A stretch of 64,000 bases of DNA from an uncultured Oscillospiraceae bacterium (GCA_900548545.1 URKX01000006.1:1-64000), one strand, 5' to 3'; shown: positions 49,478 through 60,234, numbered from the stretch's first letter. Numbers and translations: made by a program. The notes: generated by a model from the sequence alone, not told the origin.

Positions 49478-50679
49478 TCCTGCCGCCCCCCTTCCAGCTC
49501 GATCTCCCTTGTCTGCTCCCCTACCAGGAACACCCGGGGGATGTTGTTTTCTTTGGCGTAGCGGAGGGTTTCCTCCTGGCTTTGGAACAGGGAACTTTCG
49601 CACAGGACGCCTTGGCCTGCCAAGGCATTCACCAGCCGCTGCCCTTGGATCTCATAACCGGGCTCCCCGTAAACCAGCGCCTGGACAGCCTCTTCCCCTT
49701 CCAGGGCGGTGGCTTGCAAGTCGGCCACGGCGTCCAGATCCAGGGAGAACCCCACAGCCGGCATGGGGTCGCCAAACTTCTCGCACAGGCTGTCGTACCG
49801 GCCACCCATGAGCACCGCGTCGCCACGCTGGTGGACATAGGCGGAAAACACTACGCCGGTGTAGTAATCGTTGCGCTGCACCAGCCCCAGGTCCACCATG
49901 AGCCGGCCCCCCAGCCCCAGCTCCCCCAGGGCTTGGTACAGCCGCTTCAGGTAGTCCAGGATCTCCCGGGTTTCCCCGTCCTGAAACCAGCGCTCTGCGT
50001 CTTTCAGGGCCTCTTCCCCACCGAAAAGCCGGGGCAGCTGTGCCATGGCTTTGGCGGCGGGCAAGTCCCCCAAGGGGTCCAGCAGCTCGGAAAGGGCCGC
50101 ATAGTTTTTGGACTCAATGGTATCCCGCAGGGCTTCCTTTTCCCCATCGGTAAGGGGCAGCTGATCCGCCAACGCCTGGAAAAACCGGGCATGGCCGATC
50201 TCCACCCGGAAATCCGGCACACAGGCGGACAGGGCAGCCACCACCGCGGCGATCACCTCCAGGTCTGCCCGAAGGCCGCCGGCACCCATGAGCTCAATGC
50301 CCATCTGGGCGGACTCGTCGCTGCGGCCAGAGAGATCGGGCCGGTTGCGGTAGATGGTCTGGCTGTAGAAAAACCGCAGGGGCCGCTTCCTGCCCTGGAG
50401 GCGGGAGGCCGCCATCCGGGCAATGGGCAGTGTGGAGTCGGGCCGGAACACCACCAGGCGGCCATGGTTGTCGGTGCACTTATACATCTCCTGTTGGGGG
50501 ATGGCCGCCCCCGGCAGGTTAAACACATCGAAATACTCCAGCCCCGGGGTGGTCACCTCCCGATAGCCGCGAAGGGTGAACACCTTACACAGCCGGGCCT
50601 GCACCTCCCGCCGGGCACGGCACTCCTCAAACAACAGGTCCCGGGTACCCTCTGGGGTGATTTTACTATTGGTCCTCAT
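49474..50679 (-). CDS. hisZ: ATP phosphoribosyltransferase regulatory subunit HisZ
   Basis: 401 residues of class II aaRS-like fold. ITPEGTRDLLFEECRARR and MYKCTDNHGRLVVFRPDSTLPIARMAASRL match HisZ/HisS, and YYTGVVFSAYVHQRGDAVLMGGRYDSL is the histidine-A motif region. No anticodon-binding domain is obvious and it sits before hisG, so HisZ, not HisS. It starts at the first codon after the leader hairpin, with no clear Shine-Dalgarno sequence outside the hairpin. Confidence 0.92.
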   Translation of the reverse strand: MRTNSKITPEGTRDLLFEECRARREVQARLCKVFTLRGYREVTTPGLEYFDVFNLPGAAIPQQEMYKCTDNHGRLVVFRPDSTLPIARMAASRLQGRKRPLRFFYSQTIYRNRPDLSGRSDESAQMGIELMGAGGLRADLEVIAAVVAALSACVPDFRVEIGHARFFQALADQLPLTDGEKEALRDTIESKNYAALSELLDPLGDLPAAKAMAQLPRLFGGEEALKDAERWFQDGETREILDYLKRLYQALGELGLGGRLMVDLGLVQRNDYYTGVVFSAYVHQRGDAVLMGGRYDSLCEKFGDPMPAVGFSLDLDAVADLQATALEGEEAVQALVYGEPGYEIQGQRLVNALAGQGVLCESSLFQSQEETLRYAKENNIPRVFLVGEQTREIELEGGRQE

Positions 50680-50688
50680 AAAAACAGT

Positions 50689-50717
50689 GGCCCGCCCTGA
50701 AAAAAGCCAGGCGGGCC
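50689..50717 (-). promoter_or_regulatory. Terminator-like hairpin in the histidine operon leader (possible attenuator)
   Basis: On the minus strand GGCCCGCCTG and CAGGGCGGGCC pair (one bulge), and a TTTTT run follows and ends at the hisZ start codon. The leader has no ATG and no His codon run, so peptide-type attenuation is not evident. Confidence 0.7.
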
Positions 50718-50756
50718 GCCCCCTTTCTTCCGTGCTTGATACTTTAACGTGCTACT

Positions 50757-50785
50757 ATGATAATGTAAGAAACCGTTTTTGTCAA
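50757..50785 (-). promoter_or_regulatory. Consensus promoter of the histidine operon
   Basis: On the minus strand TTGACA (50785-50780), 17 bases, TATCAT (50762-50757). The -35 box starts 3 bases after the polC stop codon; the leader should be about 70 bases. Confidence 0.85.
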
Positions 50786-50787
50786 GC

Positions 50788-53700
50788 TTAAAATAAGGTG
50801 GTTTGGCTGCTCTCCGGCAAGCCGAAGAGGGAGCCGGCTTCCCGAAGGGTGTCGATCACAGCGCTGGACACCTTGCTGCGGGCCTGGAGGTCATCGATGG
50901 AGATGTACTCCCCACCGGAATCCCGGGCCTCCCGCAGGCTGATGGCGGCGGACTCGCCCACGCCTCCCAAGGAAGAGAAGGGTAGGCGGATCTTGCCGTC
51001 TTCCACCACGAATTTCTTGGCTTCAGAGCGGTACAAGTCCACGGGCAGCAGGGAAATGCCCCGGGCAAGCATCTCGTTGATGATCTGCAGCATCCCGAAC
51101 TCGCCCTCTTCTTTGGCAGAGGCTTCCCGGTTCTTGATTTTCATATCCAAATCCTTCATTTTCCGGAAAACGGCCTCTTTGCCCTTCACCGCAGTGACGC
51201 CGTCAAAGTCGTCGCTGCGCACGGTGAAGTAAGCGGCGTAATACTCCAAGGGCCGGTGGACTTTATACCACCCCAACCGCAGGGCAGAGATCATATAGGC
51301 TGCCGCGTGGGCCTTGGGGAACATATATTTGATCTTGAAGCAGGAATCGATGTACCACTGGGGCACATTGTGCTCTTTCATAGCCTGGATATGTTCCTGG
51401 GTGAGCAGCTTGGTAGCCTTGCCCTTCCGGACGATCTCCATGATCTTAAAAGCCATTTTGGGCTCCAAGCCCTTGTTCATCAAGTAGGTCATGATGCTGT
51501 CACGGGTACCGATCACCTCGGAAATGGTGCAGGTGCCGTCCTTGATAAGCTCCTGGGCGTTGCCCAGCCACACGTCAGTGCCGTGGGACAGACCGGAAAT
51601 CTGCAAAAGGTCGGAGAACTTGGTGGGACGGGATTCTTCCAGCATTCCCCGGACAAAGTTGGTACCCAGCTCCGGCAAGGACAAGGTGCCGGTCTTTACC
51701 CCGCCCAGATCCTCGGGGGTGACCCCCAAGGCAGCCGGGGAATTGAACAGGGACATCACTTCCGGGTCGCTCATGGAAACGTCCATCACCGGAATGCCGG
51801 TGTAATCCTCCAAATAGCGGTAGATGGTGGGCACATCATGGCCCAGCTCGTCCAGCTTGCACACGTTGTCGTGGATGGAGTGGAAGTCGAAGTGGGTGGT
51901 GATGTTGTCGGAAGTCTGGTCGTTGGCGGGGTGCTGCACCGGGCAGAAGTCGTAGACCTCCATGCCCCGGGGAATGACGATCATGCCGCCAGGGTGCTGG
52001 CCCGTAGTGCGCTTGATACCCGTACAGCCAATGGCCAGGCGGCGCTCCTCTGCTTTGTGGAGGGTGATGCCCTTTGTTTCGGCGTATTTGCGCACATAGC
52101 CCACGGCGGTTTTATCCGCCACGGTGGCAATGGTACCGGCTTTGAACACGTTGTCCCGGCCGAACAGCACTTCCGTGTACCGGTGGGCACCGGTCTGGTA
52201 TTCACCGGAGAAGTTCAAGTCGATATCAGGGACCTTGTCACCGTCAAAACCCAGGAAGGTTTCAAAGGGGATGGTGTGGCCGTCACGATCCATAGGCGCG
52301 CCGCATTCGGGGCAGTCCTTGGGGGGCAGGTCGAAACCGGAGTCAATGGAGCCGTCGGTGAAGAACTCGCTGTGGCGGCACTTGGGGCACACATAGTGGG
52401 GCGCCAAGGGGTTCACCTCAGAAATACCGGACATACTGGCCACCAGGGAGGAACCGACAGACCCTCGGGAGCCCACCAAGTAGCCGTGTTCTTCCGAGTC
52501 GGCCACCAGCTTCTGTGCGGTCATGTACAGCACGGAGAACCCGTGCTTCACAATGGAGTTCAACTCTTTATCCAGGCGCTCCTTCACAATGGTGGGCAAG
52601 GGGTCGCCATACTTCTTCTTGGCCCGCTCCCAGGTGATGGACACCAACTGCTCCTCAGCACCTTCAATGAAGGGCGGGAAGTTGCCCATGGGCACAGGGC
52701 GGATGTAATCGATCTGGTCGGCGATCTTGTTTGGGTTTGTAACCACCACTTCGAAGGCCTTTTCCTTGCCCAGGTACTCAAACTCTTTGAGCATCTCCGG
52801 GGTGGTACGCATATACAGGGGGGCCTGCTGGTCCGCGTCAGAGAAGCCCTTCCCCGTCATGATCACCCGGCGGTAGTCGGCGTCTTTGGGGTCTTTAAAG
52901 TGGACGTCGCAGGTGGCCACCACAGGCTTGTGGAGCTTCTCCCCGATTTTTACAATGGTGCGGTTGTACTCCCGCAGGCCTTCCATATCGGTGTCACCGT
53001 TGCGCACCATAAACTGGTTGTTCCCCAGGGGCTGGATCTCCAAATAGTCGTAATAAGAGGCGATCTTACAAAGGTTCTCAAAGGACTCCCCTTTCACGAT
53101 CGCCCGGAACAGCTCGCCGGCCTCGCAGGCGCTGCCCACGATCAGACCCTCCCGGTACTTGTTCAGCAAACTCTTGGGGGTGCGGGGGGTGCGGTAGAAG
53201 TAGTTCAGATGGCCCTCAGAAATGAGCCGGTACAGGTTTTTCAGCCCGGTGTGGTTTTTCACCAGCAAGATCATGTGGTAGGCCCGCAGCTTCTTGGGGT
53301 CGCCTCCCGCCAGGGCACCGTTGATCTCGTCCACCCGCTGGATCCCCTGGTCATGACGGAGCCGGTCCAGAAAGTTTAAAAAGATCTCCCCCAGCACAGC
53401 GGCGTCGTCCTCGGCCCGGTGGTGGTGGAACGGTTTCAGCTTTAAGTAATTGGCCACGGAATCCAAGGTGGCCTTTTTCAGGTCCGGCAGCAGGGAACGG
53501 GCCATAGTCACCGTATCGACCGTGGTGTTGGGGAAAGGTTTTCCCTGGCGCTGCAAGGCCGCCCGGACAAAGCTGGCATCAAAAGAGGCATTGTGAGCCA
53601 CCAACACCGCGTCCTCCCCGCAAAACTGGAAAAACTGCTCCAGGGCTTCCGCCTCTTTTGGCGCGCCTTTCACCATATCGTTGGTGATGGAAGTGAGCTG

Positions 53701-55134
53701 AGTGATCTTCTCGGGGATGGGCCGCTCCGGGTCCACAAAGGTGTCAAACCGGTCGGTGATCTCCCCCTTGTGGATGCGCACCGCACCGATCTCGGTGATG
53801 CGGTCATTTTTGGCGCTGAGCCCGGTGGTTTCCAAATCGAAGCAAATGAAGTCCTCTGTCAAGGGCTGCTGGCTGTCCCCGGATACAGCGGGCACCAGGT
53901 CATTGACAAAATAGGCTTCCGTGCCATAGAGCACTTTAAACTCTGGGTCTTCCTTGCGGATGGACTCCACGGTGTTCATGGCCTCGGGGAAGGCCTGGGC
54001 CACGCCGTGGTCTGTGACCGCCACTGCCTTTTGCCCCCACTGGTGCGCCTGCTTAATCAGGGCTGCGGGGGGAGTCATGCCGTCCATGTCGGACATACTG
54101 GTGTGCAGGTGGAGCTCCACACGCTTTTCCAAGGCGTCGTCCACCACTTTAACCAAGTCCACTGTAGCGATGGCCCGGGGGCGCATGACATTTTCCCGGT
54201 CGTATTTGTCGTATTCAATCTCCCCCCGCACCAGCAGGGCAGTGCCGGACTTCAGCTTATCCAGCGCCTGGCACTCCTGGGCGTTTTGGATGATCTTCAG
54301 CGTGATGGAACCGGTGTAGTCGGTAATGTCGATGGAGTAGATCTTCCGGGATTTATCCCGGGTTTCCTTGCTTTCCAGGTTGAAGATCTCGCCCCACACC
54401 ACGATGGAGCCCATATCCAAGGCTGCCTCCCCCAGGGGGATAGGCTTGCCCTTGGGCACCGCACCCAGCAGGGCTTTGGCGGTTTCCGGGACAATGGAGG
54501 GCAGCAGGTGCTCCTCATCCCGGATGCTCACCTGCCGGCGGCTGGCCCGCTCCTGCATGGCCTCCTCATACTCTTCTATCTCCCGGACCTCGGCCTCCCG
54601 CTGGCGGCGGATCTGCTCGTTGCGGGCTTTCTCCACCATCACTGCATCCCCGGCGCCCACCGTGAGCCGGCCCACAAATTCCACGGAACAGTTGATGGAA
54701 AACCACTCCTTGATCAGGGCCTTCAATTTCACATCGGTGTTCCGGGCGGCAAGCAGGTCGTAGCCCCCATGGGCCAGGTGGATGGACAGCTTCCCATCCT
54801 GGTACACGGCCTGGGCCTGGTTAAAGGTGCCGTTCAAAGTGGCATCCCGTTCTTTCAGGGCAGCCACCAAGCTGGACACGCAAGCCCCGGAAAACAACTC
54901 CGGCGGGAAGTGGGGCTGAACTTTCAAGTCGCTCAAACCAAAAGCAGGGCCCTCCAGCACCGTTTCCAGCTTTTTCAGCTCGCTATATTCCACCAGCTGA
55001 GGGAATTCCACCACCAGCCGCACGGCCCGTTCCGCCCGGTTGACCGTGATCTGTAGGATCTCCCCTGCCCGGAGGGCATCGGAGAAGCTTTCCCCATTGA
55101 TTTCCTTTTGAAAAAAATGACCCAGTGTGTTCAA
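50788..55134 (-). CDS. polC: DNA polymerase III alpha subunit, Gram-positive type (PolC)
   Basis: 1448 residues. The N-terminal region holds an OB fold (~245-330). The PHP domain follows with VELHLHTSMSDMDG, split by a DEDDh 3'-5' exonuclease (FICFDLETTGLSAKNDRITEIGAV, ~430-600). The polymerase core has GSRGSVGSSLVASMSG, KCRHSEFF plus CPECGAP (zinc-binding), and PDIDLNFSGEYQ with the catalytic Asp pair. This domain order is specific to PolC of low-GC and related Gram-positives. It is the last gene of the ispG-side cluster and ends 3 bases before the histidine promoter without a terminator between. Confidence 0.98.
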   Translation of the reverse strand: MNTLGHFFQKEINGESFSDALRAGEILQITVNRAERAVRLVVEFPQLVEYSELKKLETVLEGPAFGLSDLKVQPHFPPELFSGACVSSLVAALKERDATLNGTFNQAQAVYQDGKLSIHLAHGGYDLLAARNTDVKLKALIKEWFSINCSVEFVGRLTVGAGDAVMVEKARNEQIRRQREAEVREIEEYEEAMQERASRRQVSIRDEEHLLPSIVPETAKALLGAVPKGKPIPLGEAALDMGSIVVWGEIFNLESKETRDKSRKIYSIDITDYTGSITLKIIQNAQECQALDKLKSGTALLVRGEIEYDKYDRENVMRPRAIATVDLVKVVDDALEKRVELHLHTSMSDMDGMTPPAALIKQAHQWGQKAVAVTDHGVAQAFPEAMNTVESIRKEDPEFKVLYGTEAYFVNDLVPAVSGDSQQPLTEDFICFDLETTGLSAKNDRITEIGAVRIHKGEITDRFDTFVDPERPIPEKITQLTSITNDMVKGAPKEAEALEQFFQFCGEDAVLVAHNASFDASFVRAALQRQGKPFPNTTVDTVTMARSLLPDLKKATLDSVANYLKLKPFHHHRAEDDAAVLGEIFLNFLDRLRHDQGIQRVDEINGALAGGDPKKLRAYHMILLVKNHTGLKNLYRLISEGHLNYFYRTPRTPKSLLNKYREGLIVGSACEAGELFRAIVKGESFENLCKIASYYDYLEIQPLGNNQFMVRNGDTDMEGLREYNRTIVKIGEKLHKPVVATCDVHFKDPKDADYRRVIMTGKGFSDADQQAPLYMRTTPEMLKEFEYLGKEKAFEVVVTNPNKIADQIDYIRPVPMGNFPPFIEGAEEQLVSITWERAKKKYGDPLPTIVKERLDKELNSIVKHGFSVLYMTAQKLVADSEEHGYLVGSRGSVGSSLVASMSGISEVNPLAPHYVCPKCRHSEFFTDGSIDSGFDLPPKDCPECGAPMDRDGHTIPFETFLGFDGDKVPDIDLNFSGEYQTGAHRYTEVLFGRDNVFKAGTIATVADKTAVGYVRKYAETKGITLHKAEERRLAIGCTGIKRTTGQHPGGMIVIPRGMEVYDFCPVQHPANDQTSDNITTHFDFHSIHDNVCKLDELGHDVPTIYRYLEDYTGIPVMDVSMSDPEVMSLFNSPAALGVTPEDLGGVKTGTLSLPELGTNFVRGMLEESRPTKFSDLLQISGLSHGTDVWLGNAQELIKDGTCTISEVIGTRDSIMTYLMNKGLEPKMAFKIMEIVRKGKATKLLTQEHIQAMKEHNVPQWYIDSCFKIKYMFPKAHAAAYMISALRLGWYKVHRPLEYYAAYFTVRSDDFDGVTAVKGKEAVFRKMKDLDMKIKNREASAKEEGEFGMLQIINEMLARGISLLPVDLYRSEAKKFVVEDGKIRLPFSSLGGVGESAAISLREARDSGGEYISIDDLQARSKVSSAVIDTLREAGSLFGLPESSQTTLF

Positions 55135-55165
55135 TGTACGCCTACCCTTTCATTCCCACTCACAG

Positions 55166-56212
55166 TTACAGCTTGTCCACTTCGTCCAACAGGGCCTGGA
55201 GCAGCTGGTTCTCCGGCACTTTGCGGAGGATCTGCCCTTTCTTAAAGAGAAGGCCCTCCCCTTCGCCGCCGGCAATGCCCAGATCCGCCTCCCTGGCCTC
55301 CCCAGGGCCGTTGACCGCGCAGCCCATCACTGCCACGGTGATGTCTTTGGGGCAGCCCTTCAGGGCCTGCTCCACCCGGTTAGCCAGGCCGATCAAGTCA
55401 ATGCGGGTGCGGCCGCAGGTGGGGCAGGAAACAAACCGCACCCCGTGCTTCAAATCCAGCGCCCGGAGGATGTCCTCCCCGGCCTGGATCTCCTCCACAG
55501 GGTCTGCGGTAAGGCTCACCCGGATAGTGTCCCCAATGCCTCGCTGCAGCAGGCTGCCGATGCCGATGGCAGACTTCACCAATCCCATCCGGGCGGTACC
55601 GGCCTCGGTGACCCCCAGGTGCAGGGGGTACGGGCACTGTTGGGCCATCAGCTCATAGGCACGGATGGTCAGGTCCACAGAGGAGGCCTTCAGGGAGATG
55701 ACAATGTCGGTAAAGTCAAATTTTTCCAGCAAGGCCACATGGTACAGGGCGCTCTCCACCAGGGCCTCCGGAGTGGGGGCGCCGTATTTCGCCAGGATAT
55801 GCCGCTCCAGAGAGCCGGAATTGACCCCGATGCGGATGGGGATCCCCCGCTGACGGCAGGCGTCTGCCACGGCTTTCACCCGGCTGTCGTCCCCGATGTT
55901 GCCGGGGTTGATACGGATTTTGTCGATCCCGGCGGCAACGGACTCCAGAGCCAGTTTGTAATCGAAGTGGATATCCGCCACCAAGGGGATATTCACCTTT
56001 TCTTTGATGGCAGGGATCAAGGCCACGGCCTCTTTGTTGGGGATGGCGGCCCGGAGGATCTGGCAGCCGGCAGCCTCCAGCCGCACCGCCTGGGCCACGC
56101 TGCCCGGAATGTCTGTGGAGGGCACGTTGAGCATGGACTGCACTGTGATGGGCGCGCCCCCGCCGATGGGGACGTTCCCCGCCAGCACCTGTTTTGATGT
56201 TCTCTGTTCCAT
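55166..56212 (-). CDS. ispG: (E)-4-hydroxy-3-methylbut-2-enyl-diphosphate synthase (GcpE)
   Basis: 348 residues. It starts TSKQVLAGNVPIGGGAPITVQSM, has VADIHFDYKLAL, and the C-terminal Fe-S domain has CPTCGR with a later VMGCAVNGPGEA. These supply the three Cys and the Glu that hold the [4Fe-4S] cluster. It catalyses the penultimate step of the MEP isoprenoid pathway; dxr is two genes away in the same operon. Confidence 0.97.
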   Translation of the reverse strand: MEQRTSKQVLAGNVPIGGGAPITVQSMLNVPSTDIPGSVAQAVRLEAAGCQILRAAIPNKEAVALIPAIKEKVNIPLVADIHFDYKLALESVAAGIDKIRINPGNIGDDSRVKAVADACRQRGIPIRIGVNSGSLERHILAKYGAPTPEALVESALYHVALLEKFDFTDIVISLKASSVDLTIRAYELMAQQCPYPLHLGVTEAGTARMGLVKSAIGIGSLLQRGIGDTIRVSLTADPVEEIQAGEDILRALDLKHGVRFVSCPTCGRTRIDLIGLANRVEQALKGCPKDITVAVMGCAVNGPGEAREADLGIAGGEGEGLLFKKGQILRKVPENQLLQALLDEVDKL

Positions 56213-56281
56213 GTTGGTTCCCCTTTCCCATTTTTCAAAAAAGGAGGCCCGACTGCCGGGCCTCTCTTTGTTGTATGAATC

Positions 56282-57349
56282 TTATCCTTGGACAATGCGG
56301 AACACGTCGTGGAAGGCGATGACCACCATCAACCCCAAGAACAACACAAACCCCACGGCGTGGACATAGCTTTCGTATTTGGCCGGCACCGGATGGCGTG
56401 TAACCCCTTCCCAGATGAGGAACAGCAGCCTGCCGCCGTCCAGGGCAGGCAGAGGCAACAGGTTGACGATGCCCAAGTTCACCGTGAGCATCACCATGAT
56501 CAGCAGCATATTCAGCACCGCCTGGCCAAAGCTCTCCGCCAAACCTGCCGCTGCGGCCTGGGTGATGGCCTGGGCCGTCCCGATAGGCCCGGCAATGTCA
56601 TTGAGGCCAAACCGCCCGGTGAGGATTCCCCGCAGGGACTCCACCACCATGCGCACCATGGAGAAGGTGTCCGACACAGAGCGGCGCATCAAGCTCAAAA
56701 AGGTGACCGCTTCCGGCTCCACGTAGAAGTCCAGGGAAACCATCTGGGTGCCGTCCTCCAAGGTTTGGGAGTTCAGGGCAAAGGTGCCCAGATCCACCTT
56801 CTGGCCGTCCCGTTCCACCTCCATAGAAACGGCGCTGGGGTCAGCCAAAGCCAGGGCGAAGGACAGATCCCGGTCGGTGTAGATGGAATAGCCGTCGATG
56901 GACACGATAGTATCCCCCACCTGGGCGCCGGCAGCCTCCAGGGCAGAACCCTCGGTGAAGCTGGCGATCTGGGTGGTGGCAAACACATCCTGCTGGCCCA
57001 GGACGATCATCATCATGAAAAAGCCCAGAATGATGTTGAAAACCGCACCGGCTGCCACCACCAAAAAGCGTTTCCACACAGGCTTATTGCCAAAGGCCCG
57101 GGCATCCTCGCTTTCCTCATCCTCGCCCTCCATGGCGCAGTAACCGCCAATGGGCAGCAAGCGTAGAGAATACTGGGTTTCCCCCTTTTTAAAGCCAAAC
57201 AGCCTTGGCCCCATGCCCAGGGCAAACTCGTTGACCCGGATGCCGGAGGCCTTTGCCAACAGGAAGTGCCCCAGCTCGTGGAAAAAGATCACAAAGCCAA
57301 ACAGTGCCACGCCGATGATGATGAGAAGGGCCGCTGTGACGATTTGCAA
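56282..57349 (-). CDS. rseP: Site-2 intramembrane protease RseP
   Basis: 355 residues. The zinc site HELGH is in FFHELGHFLLAKASGI near the start, one PDZ domain lies at ~115-200 (GDTIVSIDGYSIYTDRDLS), and the second metal motif is LLPLPALDGGRLL. Cleaves membrane-spanning anti-sigma factors or signal peptides. Four membrane helices. Downstream of dxr as usual in Firmicutes. Confidence 0.96.
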   Translation of the reverse strand: MQIVTAALLIIIGVALFGFVIFFHELGHFLLAKASGIRVNEFALGMGPRLFGFKKGETQYSLRLLPIGGYCAMEGEDEESEDARAFGNKPVWKRFLVVAAGAVFNIILGFFMMMIVLGQQDVFATTQIASFTEGSALEAAGAQVGDTIVSIDGYSIYTDRDLSFALALADPSAVSMEVERDGQKVDLGTFALNSQTLEDGTQMVSLDFYVEPEAVTFLSLMRRSVSDTFSMVRMVVESLRGILTGRFGLNDIAGPIGTAQAITQAAAAGLAESFGQAVLNMLLIMVMLTVNLGIVNLLPLPALDGGRLLFLIWEGVTRHPVPAKYESYVHAVGFVLFLGLMVVIAFHDVFRIVQG

Positions 57350-57376
57350 AGAACCATCTCCTTCGATGTGTTTTGG

Positions 57377-58531
57377 TCACATCCCGGCTGCTACAAAGTC
57401 CCGGGCAGCCCGGTCTGCGGCCAGGATATTCTCCAAGGTGACCTCCCCTGCTGTCTGCTGGTCCATGGCCTTGGCCACCAAACGGGGAATGTCTAAAAAG
57501 CCGATCTTCCCCTCCAAGAACAGGGCCACGGCCTGCTCGTTGGCGCCATTTGCCGCAGCTGGCACCAGGCCTCCCCGGCGCAGCGCCTCCCGGCAGAGCT
57601 CCAGGCAGGGGAAGGCATCCCCATCGGGGGGATAAAACGTGAGCTTTTGAAGCTCCCACAAATTCAGCTCCCCAGCAGGGGAGCGCAGCCGCCGTGGATA
57701 GGTGAGGGCATACTGGATGGGTACCGCCATATCCGGTACCCCCAACTGGGCCATCACCGCGTTGTCTTTGTACTGGATCATGGAGTGGATGATGCTCTCC
57801 CGGTGGACCACCACATCGATCCGGTCCTCCGGCAGTTCAAAGAGCCAGGAAGCCTCAATGACCTCCAGGCCCTTGTTCATCATAGTAGCGGAATCGATGG
57901 TGATTTTCGCGCCCATGTCCCAGTTGGGATGGCGCAAAGCCTGCTCCCGGGTAACGGTTTCCAGCTCTTCCCGGCTCTTTCCAAAAAACGGGCCGCCAGA
58001 CGCGGTGAGGATCAATTTCTCCAGGGCATCCCGCCCGGGGCACCCCTGCAAGCACTGGAAAATAGCAGAGTGCTCGCTGTCCACTGGGAGGATCTTCACC
58101 CCGTGCCGCCGGGCCTCTTCCACCACCATGGCGCCGCCGGCCACCAAGGTTTCCTTGTTTGCCAAGGCCAGGACCTTTCCTGCCCGGATGGCGGCCAAGG
58201 TGGGCTGAAGCCCCACCATGCCCACCACGGCGTTGAGGGTGGTGTTCGCCCCTTCCCAGGCAGCGGCCTCACATAGGCCCTCCATACCGGCAAGGACCTG
58301 GATGGACGTATCCCGCAAGCTGTCCCGCAGGGAACGGGCGGCGGCCTCATCAAACACGGCCACGGCGCTGGGATGGAACCGCCTTGCCTGCTCCTCCAAC
58401 AGCCTGACGCTGGAACGTGCCGCCAGCACTTCCACCTGGACCTCTTCCCCCTGGGCCTGGAGGTTTTCCACCACCCGCAAAGCCTGGGTGCCGATAGACC
58501 CGGTGGAACCAAGCAACGCTAATTTCCTCAT
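57377..58531 (-). CDS. dxr: 1-deoxy-D-xylulose-5-phosphate reductoisomerase
   Basis: 384 residues. The NADPH loop LLGSTGSIGTQALRV is at 4-18; SEHSAIFQCLQG and TASGGPF are metal/substrate loops; NWDMGAKITIDSATMMNKGLEVIEA is diagnostic. First committed step of the MEP pathway. Lies between cdsA and rseP. Confidence 0.98.
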   Translation of the reverse strand: MRKLALLGSTGSIGTQALRVVENLQAQGEEVQVEVLAARSSVRLLEEQARRFHPSAVAVFDEAAARSLRDSLRDTSIQVLAGMEGLCEAAAWEGANTTLNAVVGMVGLQPTLAAIRAGKVLALANKETLVAGGAMVVEEARRHGVKILPVDSEHSAIFQCLQGCPGRDALEKLILTASGGPFFGKSREELETVTREQALRHPNWDMGAKITIDSATMMNKGLEVIEASWLFELPEDRIDVVVHRESIIHSMIQYKDNAVMAQLGVPDMAVPIQYALTYPRRLRSPAGELNLWELQKLTFYPPDGDAFPCLELCREALRRGGLVPAAANGANEQAVALFLEGKIGFLDIPRLVAKAMDQQTAGEVTLENILAADRAARDFVAAGM

Positions 58532-58550
58532 GAGGGACCTCCCCTAATCA

Positions 58551-59372
58551 TTATGCACCGGCCAGGGGAAGAAATCCCACCAGCAGGTATACAAACGGCG
58601 CGGTAAAGATCACGCTGTCAAAACGGTCCAAAATGCCGCCGTGGCCGGGGATCACCTGGCCGAAATCTTTGATATGGCAGCTGCGCTTGATCAGGGAGAA
58701 GCTCAAGTCTCCAAGAATGGACAACACCGAACCAAACAGCCCGATGATAAACAGCACCAAGTAGCTGGCCTGGGCATTGCCGTGGTGGTACAGTTCTGTA
58801 AAAAAGACGCCGCACAGCAGCATGGCCAACACGTCCACCACCATTCCCCCAATAGCGCCTTCTATGGTTTTTTTGGGGCTGATATTGGGACACAGCTTGT
58901 GCTTCCCGAAAAAGGTCCCGGCAAAATAAGCGCCTACGTCTGCTACCCAGGCAGACAGCACAGCAATGAGCACATAGAACATCCCATGGTTATCGCTCAG
59001 ATCGCGCAAAGACACCAAAGTCTGCAAGGCGCTGGGGATGAGCACCACCATGCTGTACAACATCCCCACCTCTTTGAAGGTGGTTTCCTGGTGGTAAATA
59101 AGCATTGCCGAGAACAACAGCAAGGTAAACAGGCAATACACCAGAAATTGCACATTGCCCTTGCAGAAGGGGACCAGGGCGGCGGCCGCAAGGGCTGGGG
59201 CCGCCAAGAACCACTTGCGCGCGAGCCCCAGTGCTTTTACCAACTCGAACACAGCGGTAACAGAGATAAGGGCCACCACAATATTCAACGCCAAAGGAAA
59301 AGACTGGTTGAAAAGTACGATCGCCGCAAAAAAGAGCGCTAAAATCGCACCGGATAAAATGCGCTGTTTCAT
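58551..59372 (-). CDS. cdsA: Phosphatidate cytidylyltransferase
   Basis: 273 residues with about eight membrane helices and the family signature SPKKTIEGAIGG, followed near the C-terminus by SLIKRSCHIKDFGQVIPGHGGILDRFDSV. It makes CDP-diacylglycerol, the precursor of phosphatidylglycerol and cardiolipin. Lies between uppS and dxr. Confidence 0.97.
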   Translation of the reverse strand: MKQRILSGAILALFFAAIVLFNQSFPLALNIVVALISVTAVFELVKALGLARKWFLAAPALAAAALVPFCKGNVQFLVYCLFTLLLFSAMLIYHQETTFKEVGMLYSMVVLIPSALQTLVSLRDLSDNHGMFYVLIAVLSAWVADVGAYFAGTFFGKHKLCPNISPKKTIEGAIGGMVVDVLAMLLCGVFFTELYHHGNAQASYLVLFIIGLFGSVLSILGDLSFSLIKRSCHIKDFGQVIPGHGGILDRFDSVIFTAPFVYLLVGFLPLAGA

Positions 59373-59475
59373 AGCAACATCCCTTTACAGGTATTTTCTC
59401 TTTGCCAAAAATACAAACCTTTTGAGGCAAATCAGATAGATTCTTGAAAAACACAAGCTATCATAAGCTGGGGTG

Positions 59476-60213
<738 letters not shown>

Positions 60214-60234
60214 AGCCAGTTCCCCCTTTCAGGC

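Noticed and set aside
49474..50679. Histidyl-tRNA synthetase (hisS)
   Set aside because: It overlaps a short-form hisG, begins a histidine operon and lacks an obvious anticodon-binding domain, so HisZ fits better.
51256..53379. A long + strand open frame inside polC
   Set aside because: Antisense to polC catalytic domains; composition is His/Gly-rich shadow sequence without a start signal.
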